From: Niveispirillum sp.
GTDB taxonomy: Bacteria; Pseudomonadota; Alphaproteobacteria; Azospirillales; Azospirillaceae
NCBI RefSeq assembly: GCF_017996735.1
Contig: NZ_JAGOGJ010000047.1
Coordinates: 1 to 45,625, forward strand
Direction: 5' to 3'
Length of the DNA stretch: 45,625 nucleotides
Part shown: positions 9,034 through 17,098 of the stretch, piece after piece
Layout of the letters: each line of letters starts with the position of its first letter
Numbering within the stretch: the first letter of the stretch is position 1
Translations under genes and position numbers: made by a program
Notes under the pieces: model-generated
Seen by the model: only the letters and a program-made list of their open reading frames with translations
What the model was told of the DNA's origin: nothing
Databases searched by the model: none

Positions 9034-9330
9034 ATGGCGGGGCGTAAACGCGATTCTGTCCAGCCCCTTCCAGGGCACTGGCTGTTGCAGGATGCCAAGG
9101 CGCGGTTCAGTGAACTGGTCCGGCGTGCCCATGCGGAAGGACCCCAGCACGTGACCGTGCATGGACGTGACGAGGTCGTGATCCTTTCCGCAGCGGAGTT
9201 CCAGCGCCTGAAAGGTGGAGCGACGGGCCAGAGGCTGATCGAAATCATGCGTGAGGCGACCGACCCGGAACTGGAATTCGATGTCGAGCCGGTGCGCGAT
9301 CCGGCACCGCTGAGGGATGTGGTGTTTTGA
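9034..9330 (+). CDS. Phd/YefM-family antitoxin
   Basis: A 98-residue type II antitoxin. The N-terminal part shows the Phd/YefM fold pattern (WLLQDAKARFSELVRRA, HVTVHGRDEVVILSAAEFQRL), which dimerises and binds operator DNA; the C-terminal tail (EFDVEPVRDPAPLRDVVF) is the acidic/hydrophobic toxin-wrapping segment. The ATG at 9034 is chosen over one 45 bp upstream because family similarity begins only with WLLQDAK. The stop overlaps the toxin TTG start (TTGA). Antitoxins of this kind normally repress their own operon; no clear palindromic operator is visible in the short space after the preceding gene. Confidence 0.9.
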   Translation: MAGRKRDSVQPLPGHWLLQDAKARFSELVRRAHAEGPQHVTVHGRDEVVILSAAEFQRLKGGATGQRLIEIMREATDPELEFDVEPVRDPAPLRDVVF

Positions 9331-9755
9331 GCGGCTGGCTGCTCGGCACCAATATTCTGGCCGAGTTGCGGCGGCCGAAGCCGGAGCGTCGGGTCCTGTC
9401 CTTCATTGCGGAACAGCCGGTCGAGTCCCTGTTCGTCAGTACCGTCACCTTTGCCGAAATCCGCTTCGGGATCGAGCGGGTGGAGGACATCCGGAAACGA
9501 TCGGATCTTCTGGACTGGCTGACACATCGCGTCCGTCCCCTGTTCGAGGGACGGGTCTTACCCGTCAGCGAGGATGTGCTGCTGCGATGGCGTCTGCTGA
9601 TGGAGGCGGGGCGGAAAATCCGGCATACTTTTCCCCAGCCGGATTTGATCATCGCGGCGACCGGTTTGTGTCATGGCATGACCATCGTCACGCGGGATGT
9701 GGGTGATTATGCGCGGACGGACGCCAACCTGCTGAATCCCTGGGCTTTGTCCTGA
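9327..9755 (+). CDS. PIN-domain (VapC/FitB-like) toxin with altered active site
   Basis: A 142-residue PIN-domain protein, normally a Mg-dependent RNase toxin that inhibits translation. It follows the family through WLLGTNILAELRRP, FVSTVTFAEIRFG, PDLIIAATG and TRDVGDY. The first catalytic aspartate, usually in LLDTN, is Gly7 here (codon GGC at 9345-9347, one base from GAC); the acidic residues in AEIRFG, PDLIIAA and TRDVGDY remain. Loss of this residue normally cripples metal binding, so the toxin may be inactive. It starts with TTG overlapping the antitoxin stop. The reading frame is otherwise intact and of normal length. Confidence 0.88.
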   Translation: MSGWLLGTNILAELRRPKPERRVLSFIAEQPVESLFVSTVTFAEIRFGIERVEDIRKRSDLLDWLTHRVRPLFEGRVLPVSEDVLLRWRLLMEAGRKIRHTFPQPDLIIAATGLCHGMTIVTRDVGDYARTDANLLNPWALS

Positions 9756-9787
9756 CGGCAGCGTACCCACCCTTTCGGGCATCCCCG

Positions 9788-9796
9788 TTATCCACA
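9788..9796 (+). promoter_or_regulatory. DnaA box upstream of nrdB
   Basis: TTATCCACA is an exact match to the consensus DnaA box, 84 bp before the nrdB start. DnaA boxes in front of ribonucleotide reductase genes are known from Escherichia coli nrdAB, where DnaA ties dNTP supply to replication. Function here is inferred from sequence and position. Confidence 0.6.
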
Positions 9797-9860
9797 GGGT
9801 AAGTGGGGCCGTAGGGGGTTCCCCTCGCCGCCCATTGTGCTAGCTTACGGCATCCACCCC

Positions 9861-9876
9861 CTACATCTAGTGTTGG
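9861..9876 (+). promoter_or_regulatory. Possible NrdR-like box
   Basis: CTACATCTAGTGTTGG directly precedes nrdB. Its right part resembles the TAGTGT half of NrdR boxes, the sites of the ribonucleotide reductase repressor NrdR. The left half is poor, and a second box at the usual helical spacing is not convincing, so this is a weak call. Confidence 0.25.
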
Positions 9877-9880
9877 TCAC

Positions 9881-10843
9881 ATGTCCTTGCTGACGCCGAA
9901 CCCGGTTTACAAGCCTTTCCGCTATCCCTGGGCCTATGAGGCCTGGCTGACGCAGCAGCGAATCCATTGGCTGCCGGAGGAGGTGCCGCTGGCCGATGAC
10001 GTCAAGGACTGGCGCAACAACCTGTCGGAGGGCGAGCGGAACCTGCTGACGCAGATTTTCCGATTCTTCACCCAGGCCGATGTCGAGGTGAATAATTGCT
10101 ACATGCGGCATTACAGCCGTGTGTTCCAGCCAACCGAGGTCTGCATGATGCTGGCCGCCTTCTCTTCCATGGAGACGGTGCATATCGCGGCCTACAGCCA
10201 CCTGCTGGACACGATTGGCATGCCCGAGGTCGAGTATTCCGCCTTCCTCCACTACAAGGAGATGAAGGACAAGTACGATTATATGCAGGAATTCAACGTC
10301 GACAGCAAAAAGGACATCGCCAAGACCCTGGCCGTGTTCGGCGCCTTCACCGAGGGGCTGCAGCTTTTTGCCAGCTTCGCCATCCTGATGAACTTCCCGC
10401 GCTTTGGTAAGATGAAGGGCATGGGCCAGATCGTCACCTGGTCGGTGCGCGACGAAAGCCTGCATACCCAGTCGATCATCCAGCTTTTCAAGACATTCAT
10501 CAGCGAGAATCCCGAGGTCTGGGACGAGGAGTTCCAGCGCGAGCTATATGTCGCGTGCGAGACCATCGTGCATCACGAGGATGCCTTCATCGATCTGGCG
10601 TTTGAAATGGGCGCCGTGAAGGGCATGGAAGGCGAGGATGTGAAGAAATACATCCGCTACATCGCCGATCGCCGCCTGGCGCAGTTGGGCCTGCAGCCCA
10701 TCTACAAGACCGAAAAGAACCCGCTGCCCTGGATGGATGCCATCCTGAACGGCGTGGAACACACCAATTTCTTCGAAAACCGCGCTACCGAATATTCCAA
10801 GGCCGCCACCAAGGGCAGTTGGGAAGAAGCATTCGGGGATTGA
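9881..10843 (+). CDS. nrdB: Ribonucleoside-diphosphate reductase subunit beta
   Basis: The 320-residue radical-generating R2 subunit of class I ribonucleotide reductase, making dNTPs with NrdA. The di-iron ligands are visible as D67 (ADVEV), E98 and H101 (METVH), E158 (TEGLQLF), E192 and H195 (DESLH). Tyr105, seven residues after E98, sits at the radical tyrosine position of E. coli R2, favouring a class Ia-type enzyme over manganese-only or tyrosine-less types. The start MSLLTPNPVYKPF is family-typical although the ribosome binding site is weak. nrdA is not adjacent. The stop is immediately followed by the stop of the convergent DUF2256 gene. Confidence 0.96.
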   Translation: MSLLTPNPVYKPFRYPWAYEAWLTQQRIHWLPEEVPLADDVKDWRNNLSEGERNLLTQIFRFFTQADVEVNNCYMRHYSRVFQPTEVCMMLAAFSSMETVHIAAYSHLLDTIGMPEVEYSAFLHYKEMKDKYDYMQEFNVDSKKDIAKTLAVFGAFTEGLQLFASFAILMNFPRFGKMKGMGQIVTWSVRDESLHTQSIIQLFKTFISENPEVWDEEFQRELYVACETIVHHEDAFIDLAFEMGAVKGMEGEDVKKYIRYIADRRLAQLGLQPIYKTEKNPLPWMDAILNGVEHTNFFENRATEYSKAATKGSWEEAFGD

Positions 10844-11020
10844 TCAGGACCGATTTTCCGTTGCGCCTGTCCGGTCCGGCACCTTGCCGCGCCGGCAGGC
10901 GTCGGAGCAATATTTGACCTGATCCCAGTCCTTCGCCCATTTGCGGCGCCAGGTGAAGGGGCGGCCGCAGCAGGCGCAGGTCTTTTGCGGCAGGTCGGAT
11001 TTACGGATCATGCGGGGCAT
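10844..11020 (-). CDS. Small DUF2256-type zinc-finger-like protein
   Basis: A 58-residue basic protein (55 residues if the second ATG at 11011 is used). It has a treble-clef-like set of cysteines: a CACC cluster and YCSDAC spaced by an aromatic/basic helix (RPFTWRRKWAKDWDQVKYC). This is the pattern of DUF2256, a small family often found near cryptochrome/photolyase genes; its function is unknown. There is no photolyase here. It lies tail to tail with nrdB with no spacer. Zinc binding is inferred from the cysteines. Confidence 0.8.
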   Translation of the reverse strand: MPRMIRKSDLPQKTCACCGRPFTWRRKWAKDWDQVKYCSDACRRGKVPDRTGATENRS

Positions 11021-11063
11021 GGCGGAACCGGGCAGGGGGCGACCCACCCGAGATAGGCCATGG

Positions 11064-12188
11064 TCAGCCGGCGGCCAGTCCCCCGCGACGGCTGCGCAGC
11101 AGCGTGTCGGCCAGCGCACCCAGCCCCAGCGCGGCGGCGACCGCCAGCACGACCCACCCCGCGACCGGCAACATTGACAGCAAGGTCAACGCTAGCACCG
11201 AAACAGCATAGCGGCGCATCAGCATGCCGGCCTCTGTCCCCGGCCGGACTGTCGCGCCGCGCCGGATGCACAGGGCCAGCCCGAAACCGCTGACGGCCAG
11301 GCCCAGCGGCAGACAGAACAGCCACAGGCCCAGCAGCAGCAGACCCAGCGGAATACCCACCACACTGACCATCAGCAGGGCCAGCAGCGGCGGCGACAGC
11401 AACAGGATCGCCGTCCCCACCAGGAAATGGCGCAAGGGGCGCCGGCGCAGCCCGTCGGCGGCCCGTGTCACCGGCCCCGGCAACAGCCACAGGATCCCAA
11501 CCCCCAGCAGGAACAGGGCCACGGCCTTGCCCAGAGTGCCCAGAACAGTCGGCCCCTCATCCACGGAGCTGCCATGATGGTAGCGGACGGTGCCGCCGAC
11601 GCTGACCCCGTCCGGCACCTCCACCGCCGCCGGTCCGGTATGGCGCAGATCGCCCAGCACCCTGGTTCCCGGCTTCAGTTCCAGCATATCGGCCGTCACG
11701 TCCAGGTCGCCGGCGATGAACCCATCGACGATCACATGGTCGCCGCGCAGGATGGCATCGCCATCCACCCGGCCGGACAGGGTCACTTCCGATCCGCTGG
11801 CTTTCAGATCACCAGCCACATGGGCGCCGGGGCGCAACTGGACCTGCATCCCGGTCAGCAGGGCGTCGCCCGCAATGTCGCTGTGAACGGACAGGTCGAA
11901 GGCGGCAGCCGCCAGATCGCCGGCCACCGGTCCCTTTACCGACAGGTCGAATCCCGCGACCAGCGCGTCGCCGCTGACCGGGGCCGTGATACGCAGTTCC
12001 AGGCCGGCGGCGACAACATCGCCATCGACCGGCGCATCCACGGATACCTGATGCCCCGCGACCACCAGATTATCGGACAGGGGTGCGATCAGGCGCACAT
12101 CATCACCGGACCAGAAATCCGCCGCGCGCGCGGACAGTCCGGAAAGGGCCAGGGCGGCGGTGGTGATGATAAGGAAGCGGGCGAACAT
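11064..12188 (-). CDS. Exported bactofilin-like repeat protein with C-terminal membrane helices
   Basis: A 374-residue protein starting with a signal peptide (MFARFLIITTAALALSGLSARA). Residues of about 25-190 form a run of short repeats of the type V-x-G-D-V/A-x-A-x-G-x-x-L/V (GPVAGDLAAAAFDLSV, SDIAGDALLTGMQVQL, GRVDGDAILRGDHVIV), the signature of a bactofilin-like right-handed beta-helix. After a linker there are about four hydrophobic helices (about residues 225-245, 262-285, 285-310 and 330-355). Classical bactofilins are cytoplasmic; here the signal peptide and helices suggest a periplasmic beta-helix anchored in the inner membrane. Related proteins are generally annotated as polymer-forming cytoskeletal; function is not known. 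It is divergent from fabI. Confidence 0.8.
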   Translation of the reverse strand: MFARFLIITTAALALSGLSARAADFWSGDDVRLIAPLSDNLVVAGHQVSVDAPVDGDVVAAGLELRITAPVSGDALVAGFDLSVKGPVAGDLAAAAFDLSVHSDIAGDALLTGMQVQLRPGAHVAGDLKASGSEVTLSGRVDGDAILRGDHVIVDGFIAGDLDVTADMLELKPGTRVLGDLRHTGPAAVEVPDGVSVGGTVRYHHGSSVDEGPTVLGTLGKAVALFLLGVGILWLLPGPVTRAADGLRRRPLRHFLVGTAILLLSPPLLALLMVSVVGIPLGLLLLGLWLFCLPLGLAVSGFGLALCIRRGATVRPGTEAGMLMRRYAVSVLALTLLSMLPVAGWVVLAVAAALGLGALADTLLRSRRGGLAAG

Positions 12189-12223
12189 CGGACTCGATCC
12201 AGCCTTCAGGGGCATCACAGGTT

Positions 12224-12250
12224 TGTCATGATCATGCCATGATCACGACA
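12224..12250. promoter_or_regulatory. 27-nt near-perfect palindrome in divergent promoter
   Basis: Two 13-nt arms (TGTCATGATCATG and CATGATCACGACA) around a central C with a single mismatch. It sits 36 bp upstream of the bactofilin-like gene and 162 bp upstream of fabI. The length and symmetry fit a dimeric repressor operator; the regulator is unknown. Confidence 0.45.
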
Positions 12251-12411
12251 GGCCAAGGTCCACCATCATGGTCCCGCCGGGGTTCCACCTTGATACAGGT
12301 CAGTTACAGGCGGGGCCGGGACGGCTATCGGAACTCGCATATGGGGTTGATCGGATGCGGGTTCCACCGCACCCTATCATTTCTTGTGCGATGCAATATA
12401 GAAGGTGGGCC

Positions 12412-13182
12412 ATGGCTCTGTTCGATCTTTCCGGCAAACGCGGTCTGGTGGTGGGTATCGCCAACGGCGCTTCCATCGCCTATGGCTGTGCCAAGGCCTT
12501 CCAGACTCAAGGGGCGGATCTGGCCGTTACCTATCTGAATGCAAAGGCGGAACCGCATGTGCGGCCGCTGGCCGAGGAACTGGGGGCCGCCCTGTTCCTG
12601 CCCTGCGACGTGCGGGAGCCGGGGCAGTTGGAGGCCGTGTTCGAGAAGATCGAGGCCGAATGGGGCAAGCTGGATTTCCTGCTGCATTCCATCGCCTTCG
12701 CCCCGCGCGAGGACCTGCATGCCCGTGTCGTGGATAGCAGCCGGGACGGCTTCCTGACGGCCATGGACGTGTCGGTCCATTCCTTCATCCGCATGGCCAA
12801 GCTGGCGGAACCGCTGATGAAGGATGGCGGCTGCCTGATGAATGTCAGCTTCTACGGCTCTGAAAAGGTTGTGGAACATTACAATCTGATGGGGCCGGTG
12901 AAGGCGGCGCTGGAGGCGGTGACGCGTTATCTGGCAGCCGAACTGGGGCAAAGCAATATCCGGGTCCACAGCCTGTCGCCGGGACCGTTGAAGACCCGCG
13001 CGGCCAGCGGCATCGACCGGTTCGACGAATTGCTGACCCGTGCCGCCGAACGGGCGCCCATGCGCAATCAGGTGACGATCGAGGATGTGGGCGCCTATGC
13101 CGCCTTCCTGGCGTCGGACGCGGCCAGGGCCATCACGGGCGGGATCGAATATATCGATGGCGGCTATTCAATCGTCGGGTAG
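12412..13182 (+). CDS. fabI: Enoyl-[acyl-carrier-protein] reductase FabI
   Basis: A 256-residue NADH-dependent enoyl-ACP reductase of type II fatty-acid synthesis. Catalytic residues are Tyr148 (SFYGSEK), Tyr157 and Lys164 (Y-x6-K, in HYNLMGPVK), matching the E. coli FabI pattern. The N-terminal nucleotide motif reads GIANGASIAYG instead of the commoner GIANDRSIAWG, so this is a divergent FabI form, possibly a second isozyme. I chose the ATG at 12412 (MALFDLSGKRG) after GAAGGTGGGCC; the open frame upstream lacks similarity. Because of the key residues I prefer FabI to a generic dehydrogenase. Confidence 0.9.
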   Translation: MALFDLSGKRGLVVGIANGASIAYGCAKAFQTQGADLAVTYLNAKAEPHVRPLAEELGAALFLPCDVREPGQLEAVFEKIEAEWGKLDFLLHSIAFAPREDLHARVVDSSRDGFLTAMDVSVHSFIRMAKLAEPLMKDGGCLMNVSFYGSEKVVEHYNLMGPVKAALEAVTRYLAAELGQSNIRVHSLSPGPLKTRAASGIDRFDELLTRAAERAPMRNQVTIEDVGAYAAFLASDAARAITGGIEYIDGGYSIVG

Positions 13183-13262
13183 GGGTGCCCAAACCGCGCG
13201 GGATATGCTATCACACCGCCAGTTTCAGCCCATATATCAGAACGATACAGCAAGGCGTCCCC

Positions 13263-14015
13263 ATGGCCGGTCATAGCCAATTCAAGAACATCATGCACCG
13301 CAAAGGCGCGCAGGACGCCAAGCGGTCGAAGATTTTCAACAAGCTGGCGCGCGAAATCACCGTCGCGGCAAAGTCGGGCCTGCCCGACCCGGCCATGAAC
13401 CCCCGCCTGCGCGCCGCCATCCAGGCAGGCCGCGCCCAGAACCTGCCCAAGGACCGTATCGACCGGGCCATCAAGATGGGCATTCCGGGCGGTGCCGACG
13501 ACACCAACTATGATGAGGTGCGGTACGAGGGCTATGGCCCCGGCGGTATCGCCCTGATCGTGGAAGCGCTGACCGACAACCGTAACCGCACTGCGTCGGA
13601 AGTGCGCTCCGCCTTCACCAAGCATGGCGGGTCGCTGGGCGAAACCAATTCGGTCTCGTTCATGTTCAACCGCATCGGTCAGGTCACCTATCCGGCCAGC
13701 GTGGCGTCCGCCGACGACATGCTGGAAGCTGCCATCGAGGCGGGGGCCGAGGATGTTCAGTCTGACGAGCATGGCCATGCCATCATCACCAGCACCGATA
13801 CGCTGGGCGAGGTCCGCGACGCGCTGGAAGCCCGTTTCGGCGCCCCGGAAAGCGCCAAGCTGACCTGGACGCCGCTGAACCTGCTGCCGGTCACGGCGGA
13901 GGATACGGCCCAGACGCTGCTGAAGCTGCTGGACGTGCTGGAAGACAATGACGATGTCCAGACGGTGCTGGGCAATTTCGACATTCCGGCCGACCTGCTG
14001 GAAAAGCTGGGCTGA
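13263..14015 (+). CDS. YebC/PmpR-family protein
   Basis: A 250-residue protein with the family start MAGHSQFKNIMHRKGAQDAKR and conserved GYGPGGIALIVEALTDNRNRT segment. Family members are described as DNA-binding regulators and, in some lineages, as ribosome-associated factors that relieve stalling at proline stretches (TACO1-related), so the precise role is open. It is full-length and precedes ruvC as in many proteobacteria. I chose the ATG at 13263; the frame is open upstream without similarity. Confidence 0.94.
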   Translation: MAGHSQFKNIMHRKGAQDAKRSKIFNKLAREITVAAKSGLPDPAMNPRLRAAIQAGRAQNLPKDRIDRAIKMGIPGGADDTNYDEVRYEGYGPGGIALIVEALTDNRNRTASEVRSAFTKHGGSLGETNSVSFMFNRIGQVTYPASVASADDMLEAAIEAGAEDVQSDEHGHAIITSTDTLGEVRDALEARFGAPESAKLTWTPLNLLPVTAEDTAQTLLKLLDVLEDNDDVQTVLGNFDIPADLLEKLG

Positions 14016-14025
14016 CCGACGGTAC

Positions 14026-14081
14026 GGGGGCCGGGTTCCTGGCCCCCGCCAGGCCCCTTGAGTATGGGGCCGGCCTTTTTT
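14026..14081 (+). terminator. Double hairpin and T-run after yebC
   Basis: Two stems follow yebC: GGGGGCC (14026-14032) with GGCCCCC (14041-14047), then GGCCCC (14052-14057) with GGGGCC (14066-14071), followed by GGCC and six T (14076-14081). It looks like an intrinsic terminator 16 bp before ruvC, so ruvC may have its own promoter or depend on read-through. Confidence 0.6.
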
Positions 14082-14096
14082 GGGAATGGTGAAGCC

Positions 14097-14624
14097 ATGG
14101 CGGGACAGGTACCCGTGCGTATCCTGGGGCTGGACCCCGGTCTTCGCCATCTGGGCTGGGGCGTCATCGACGCCGCCGGCAACCGGCTGAGCCATGTGGC
14201 CGATGGCACGATCCATACCGACAGCACGGACGAATTGGCCCAACGCCTGTTGGACCTGCATGAAGGCATCGCTTCCGTCATCGCCGAATGGCAGCCCGAT
14301 GAGGCGGCGGTGGAAGAGACCCTGGCCAATGTGAACCCCGCCTCCACCCTGAAACTGGGCATGGCGCGCGGCATCGCCTTGTTCAGCGCCGCCAAGGCTG
14401 GTCTTCCGGTGGAACAGTATCTGCCCATGGCGGTCAAAAAATCCGTGGTCGGCACGGGCCATGCCGACAAGGTGCAGGTCCAGCATATGGTGCGGATGCT
14501 GCTGCCGGGTTTCCAGCGTTCCACCGCCGACGCCGCCGACGCCCTGGCCGTCGCCATCTGCCACGCCCATCACGCCCAGACACGGCGCAAGGTGGATAAC
14601 GCCATCTTGGGGATCAGGCGATAG
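14097..14624 (+). CDS. ruvC: Holliday-junction endodeoxyribonuclease RuvC
   Basis: A 175-residue resolvase of homologous recombination. The four acidic catalytic residues are visible: D13 (GLDPG), E73 (VEETLANVNP), D145 and D148 (ADAADALAVA). Length and motif spacing are normal. The ATG at 14097 is chosen because the conserved RILGLDPG begins seven residues later. ruvA and ruvB, usually directly downstream, are missing here; the next gene is tkt on the other strand. Confidence 0.95.
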   Translation: MAGQVPVRILGLDPGLRHLGWGVIDAAGNRLSHVADGTIHTDSTDELAQRLLDLHEGIASVIAEWQPDEAAVEETLANVNPASTLKLGMARGIALFSAAKAGLPVEQYLPMAVKKSVVGTGHADKVQVQHMVRMLLPGFQRSTADAADALAVAICHAHHAQTRRKVDNAILGIRR

Positions 14625-14695
14625 AGCCGGCGGCCCGTCCCGAACATCCCGCGCGATAGGCGCCGCGTCACTTCGCCCTGGGTTTCATCATGCAA

Positions 14696-14728
14696 AACGG
14701 CGCCAGATTGCTCTGGCGCCGTTGTTTT
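14696..14728. terminator. Bidirectional terminator between ruvC and tkt
   Basis: A perfect 12-bp stem, AACGGCGCCAGA (14696-14707) and TCTGGCGCCGTT (14712-14723), with a TTGC loop. TTTT follows on the plus strand, and TTTTGC on the minus strand, so it can serve both converging genes. Confidence 0.85.
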
Positions 14729-14754
14729 ATGCCCGATCGGGATGCCGGACAGGC

Positions 14755-16743
14755 TTACAGCCGTTCCTTCGCCGCCTTCACGATGGCGTCGGCGGTGATG
14801 CCGAAATGCTGGTACAACTCCTGGTACGGTGCGCTTTCGCCAAAGCCGGGCATGCCGATGAACACACCCTTTTCGCCGATCCAGCGATCCCAGCCGAAGC
14901 GGACCATGGCTTCCACGCCGATACGCAGCCCATCGCCCAGCACGGCCTTCTGGTACGCCTCGGGCTGTTCGGCGAACAGTTCCCAGGACGGCATGGAAAC
15001 CAGCGCCGTGGGGATGCCTTCGGCTTCCAGCTTCTCCCGCGCGTTGAAGGCGATCTCCACCTCCGAACCCGTGGCCAGCAGGGTGACCTTGCGCGGGCCC
15101 GACGCCTCACGCAGGACATAGGCGCCCTTGGCGGACAGGTTCTCGTCGGTATGATCCACGCGCATGGTCTGCAGGTTCTGACGGGTCAGGGCCAGCACAG
15201 ACGGGCGGGTCTTGGCGTCCAGGGCGATTTCCCAGGCCTCTGCCGCTTCCACGGCGTCGGCGGGGCGCAGGACCAGCAGGTTGGGGATGCAGCGCAGCGC
15301 CGGAATATGTTCCACGGGCTGATGCGTCGGGCCATCTTCGCCCAGGCCGATGCTGTCATGGGTCATGACATGGATGACCCGCTGCTTCATCAGGGCGCCC
15401 AGACGGATGGCCGGGCGGCTGTAATCGGAGAAGGCCAGGAACGTGCCGGAATAGGGGATGACGCCGCCATGCAGGGCCATGCCGTTCATGATGGCGGCCA
15501 TGGCATGCTCGCGCACGCCGTAATGCACGTAACGACCATCCCAGCTATCCTTCTGGACGGCCTTGGACAGGGTCTTGACGCGGGTATTGTTGGACCCGGT
15601 CAGGTCGGCCGAACCGCCCATCATTTCCGGCACCAGCGGGACGATGACATCCAGCGTGTTGCCCGACGACTGGCGGGTGGCGATCTTCGGCTTGGTCTCC
15701 GACACGGCCTTCTTATGCGCGTGCAGGGCGGCGCGCGCCTCGGCCGGCAGGTCGCCGGCGATGGCGGCCTTGAAGGCCAGACGGTTGGGGGACCGCGCCA
15801 GACGCTTCACCCAGGCATCGACGGTCGGGTGGCCCCGATCGCCGAAATGGCGCCAGGCGTGCAGGATGGCCTCGGGGATCTCGAACGGCGCATGCGGCCA
15901 GTTCAGCGCCTTGCGCGCTCCCTCGATCTCGGCGGCACCCAGCGGGCTGCCATGGCTGCCGGCGGTGTTGGCCTTGGTCGGCGCGCCATAGCCGATGGTG
16001 GTGCGGCAGGCGATCAGCGAGGGCTTGTCCGTCAGCTTGGCGGCTGCAATGGCCTTGGCGATCGCGACCGGGTCATGGCCGTCAACGGCGGACACGTCCC
16101 AGTTATAGGCGGCGTAGCGGGCCTTCACATCCTCGGTGAAGGACAGGTCGGTGGAGCCATCGATGCTGATGCGATTGTCGTCCCACAGGACGATCAGCTT
16201 GGACAGGCCCAGATGGCCGGCCAGTGAGCTGGCTTCGTGGCTGATGCCTTCCTGCAGGTCGCCGTCGCCGGCGATGACATAGGTTGTGTGATCGACCAGA
16301 TCGTCACCGAAACGGGCATTCAGGATGCGCTCGGCCATGGCGAAGCCGACGGCGGTGGAGATGCCCTGACCCAGCGGACCGGTCGTCATTTCGATGCCGC
16401 GCGCCATGCCATATTCGGGGTGGCCGGCAGTCTTCGCACCCATCTGGCGGAAGCGCTTGATCTCGTCCAGCGTGATGTCTTCATACCCGGTCAGGTACAT
16501 CAGGCTGTATTGCAGCATGGAGCCATGGCCCGCCGACAGGATGAACCGGTCGCGGTCGGCCCAGTCGGGGCGCTTCGGATCGAACTTCAGGAACTGCGTG
16601 AACAGGACGGTCGCGACGTCGGCCATGCCCATCGGCATGCCGGGATGTCCGGACTTGGCGGCTTCCACCGCGTCCATGGACAGGGCGCGGATGGCGTTGG
16701 CGAGATCGGCGTGGGACACGCCAGCGGTCAGATCGGACGACAT
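14755..16743 (-). CDS. tkt: Transketolase
   Basis: A 662-residue thiamine-diphosphate enzyme that transfers two-carbon ketol units in the pentose-phosphate and Calvin-type pathways. The TPP/Mg motif (GDGDLQEG), the N-terminal substrate region (AKSGHPGMPMG), the central pyrimidine-binding domain (VREHAMAAIMNG, GLGEDGPTHQP) and the C-terminal domain are all present, at normal length. The start MSSDLTAG is followed within 15 residues by conserved helix sequence. It is transcribed away from the zapA cluster; gap and pgk, often next to tkt, are not in the window. Confidence 0.97.
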   Translation of the reverse strand: MSSDLTAGVSHADLANAIRALSMDAVEAAKSGHPGMPMGMADVATVLFTQFLKFDPKRPDWADRDRFILSAGHGSMLQYSLMYLTGYEDITLDEIKRFRQMGAKTAGHPEYGMARGIEMTTGPLGQGISTAVGFAMAERILNARFGDDLVDHTTYVIAGDGDLQEGISHEASSLAGHLGLSKLIVLWDDNRISIDGSTDLSFTEDVKARYAAYNWDVSAVDGHDPVAIAKAIAAAKLTDKPSLIACRTTIGYGAPTKANTAGSHGSPLGAAEIEGARKALNWPHAPFEIPEAILHAWRHFGDRGHPTVDAWVKRLARSPNRLAFKAAIAGDLPAEARAALHAHKKAVSETKPKIATRQSSGNTLDVIVPLVPEMMGGSADLTGSNNTRVKTLSKAVQKDSWDGRYVHYGVREHAMAAIMNGMALHGGVIPYSGTFLAFSDYSRPAIRLGALMKQRVIHVMTHDSIGLGEDGPTHQPVEHIPALRCIPNLLVLRPADAVEAAEAWEIALDAKTRPSVLALTRQNLQTMRVDHTDENLSAKGAYVLREASGPRKVTLLATGSEVEIAFNAREKLEAEGIPTALVSMPSWELFAEQPEAYQKAVLGDGLRIGVEAMVRFGWDRWIGEKGVFIGMPGFGESAPYQELYQHFGITADAIVKAAKERL

Positions 16744-17098
16744 TGCGCGAAGGGCCTTTCATGCGGGGCGCCGGCCTTTGGGGCTGGCCGGACATTGCTC
16801 TAACGAAGCGCTGTACTTGGTGCTGTGTCGGAACAGGGAAAACGGGCGGCAGCAACCGTCCCGGTCCGACGGCCGATCCCCCCCGAATGGTGGCGGCAAA
16901 TTGGCCAAATCCGCCGGGGGGGTCAAGCGACAGCCAAGCATGGCGGATGCCCGGCCACGGAGGGGGGCCACAATAGCGGATTCCGCGGTTTTTTGCGGTG
17001 CGATTGTTGACGTGGGGGGAGGGGGACCCCTAAGGTCTGTCGTCTCGTGCCATGAACGGTGCCGACATCCGTCCACCCGCCCCTGAAGAGCCACCGCC
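16744..17098. promoter_or_regulatory. Intergenic region of tkt and the zapA cluster
   Basis: A 355-bp non-coding stretch between two divergent genes. A possible sigma-70-like promoter for the plus-strand cluster is TTGACG (17007-17012), an 18-bp G-rich spacer and TAAGGT (17031-17036). A small CCGC-GGTTTTTT-GCGG hairpin lies just upstream. No ORF in it resembles a known protein. Confidence 0.35.

Noticed and set aside
14461..16227. Long plus-strand frame antisense to tkt
   Set aside because: Overlaps transketolase completely and shows no protein-like pattern.
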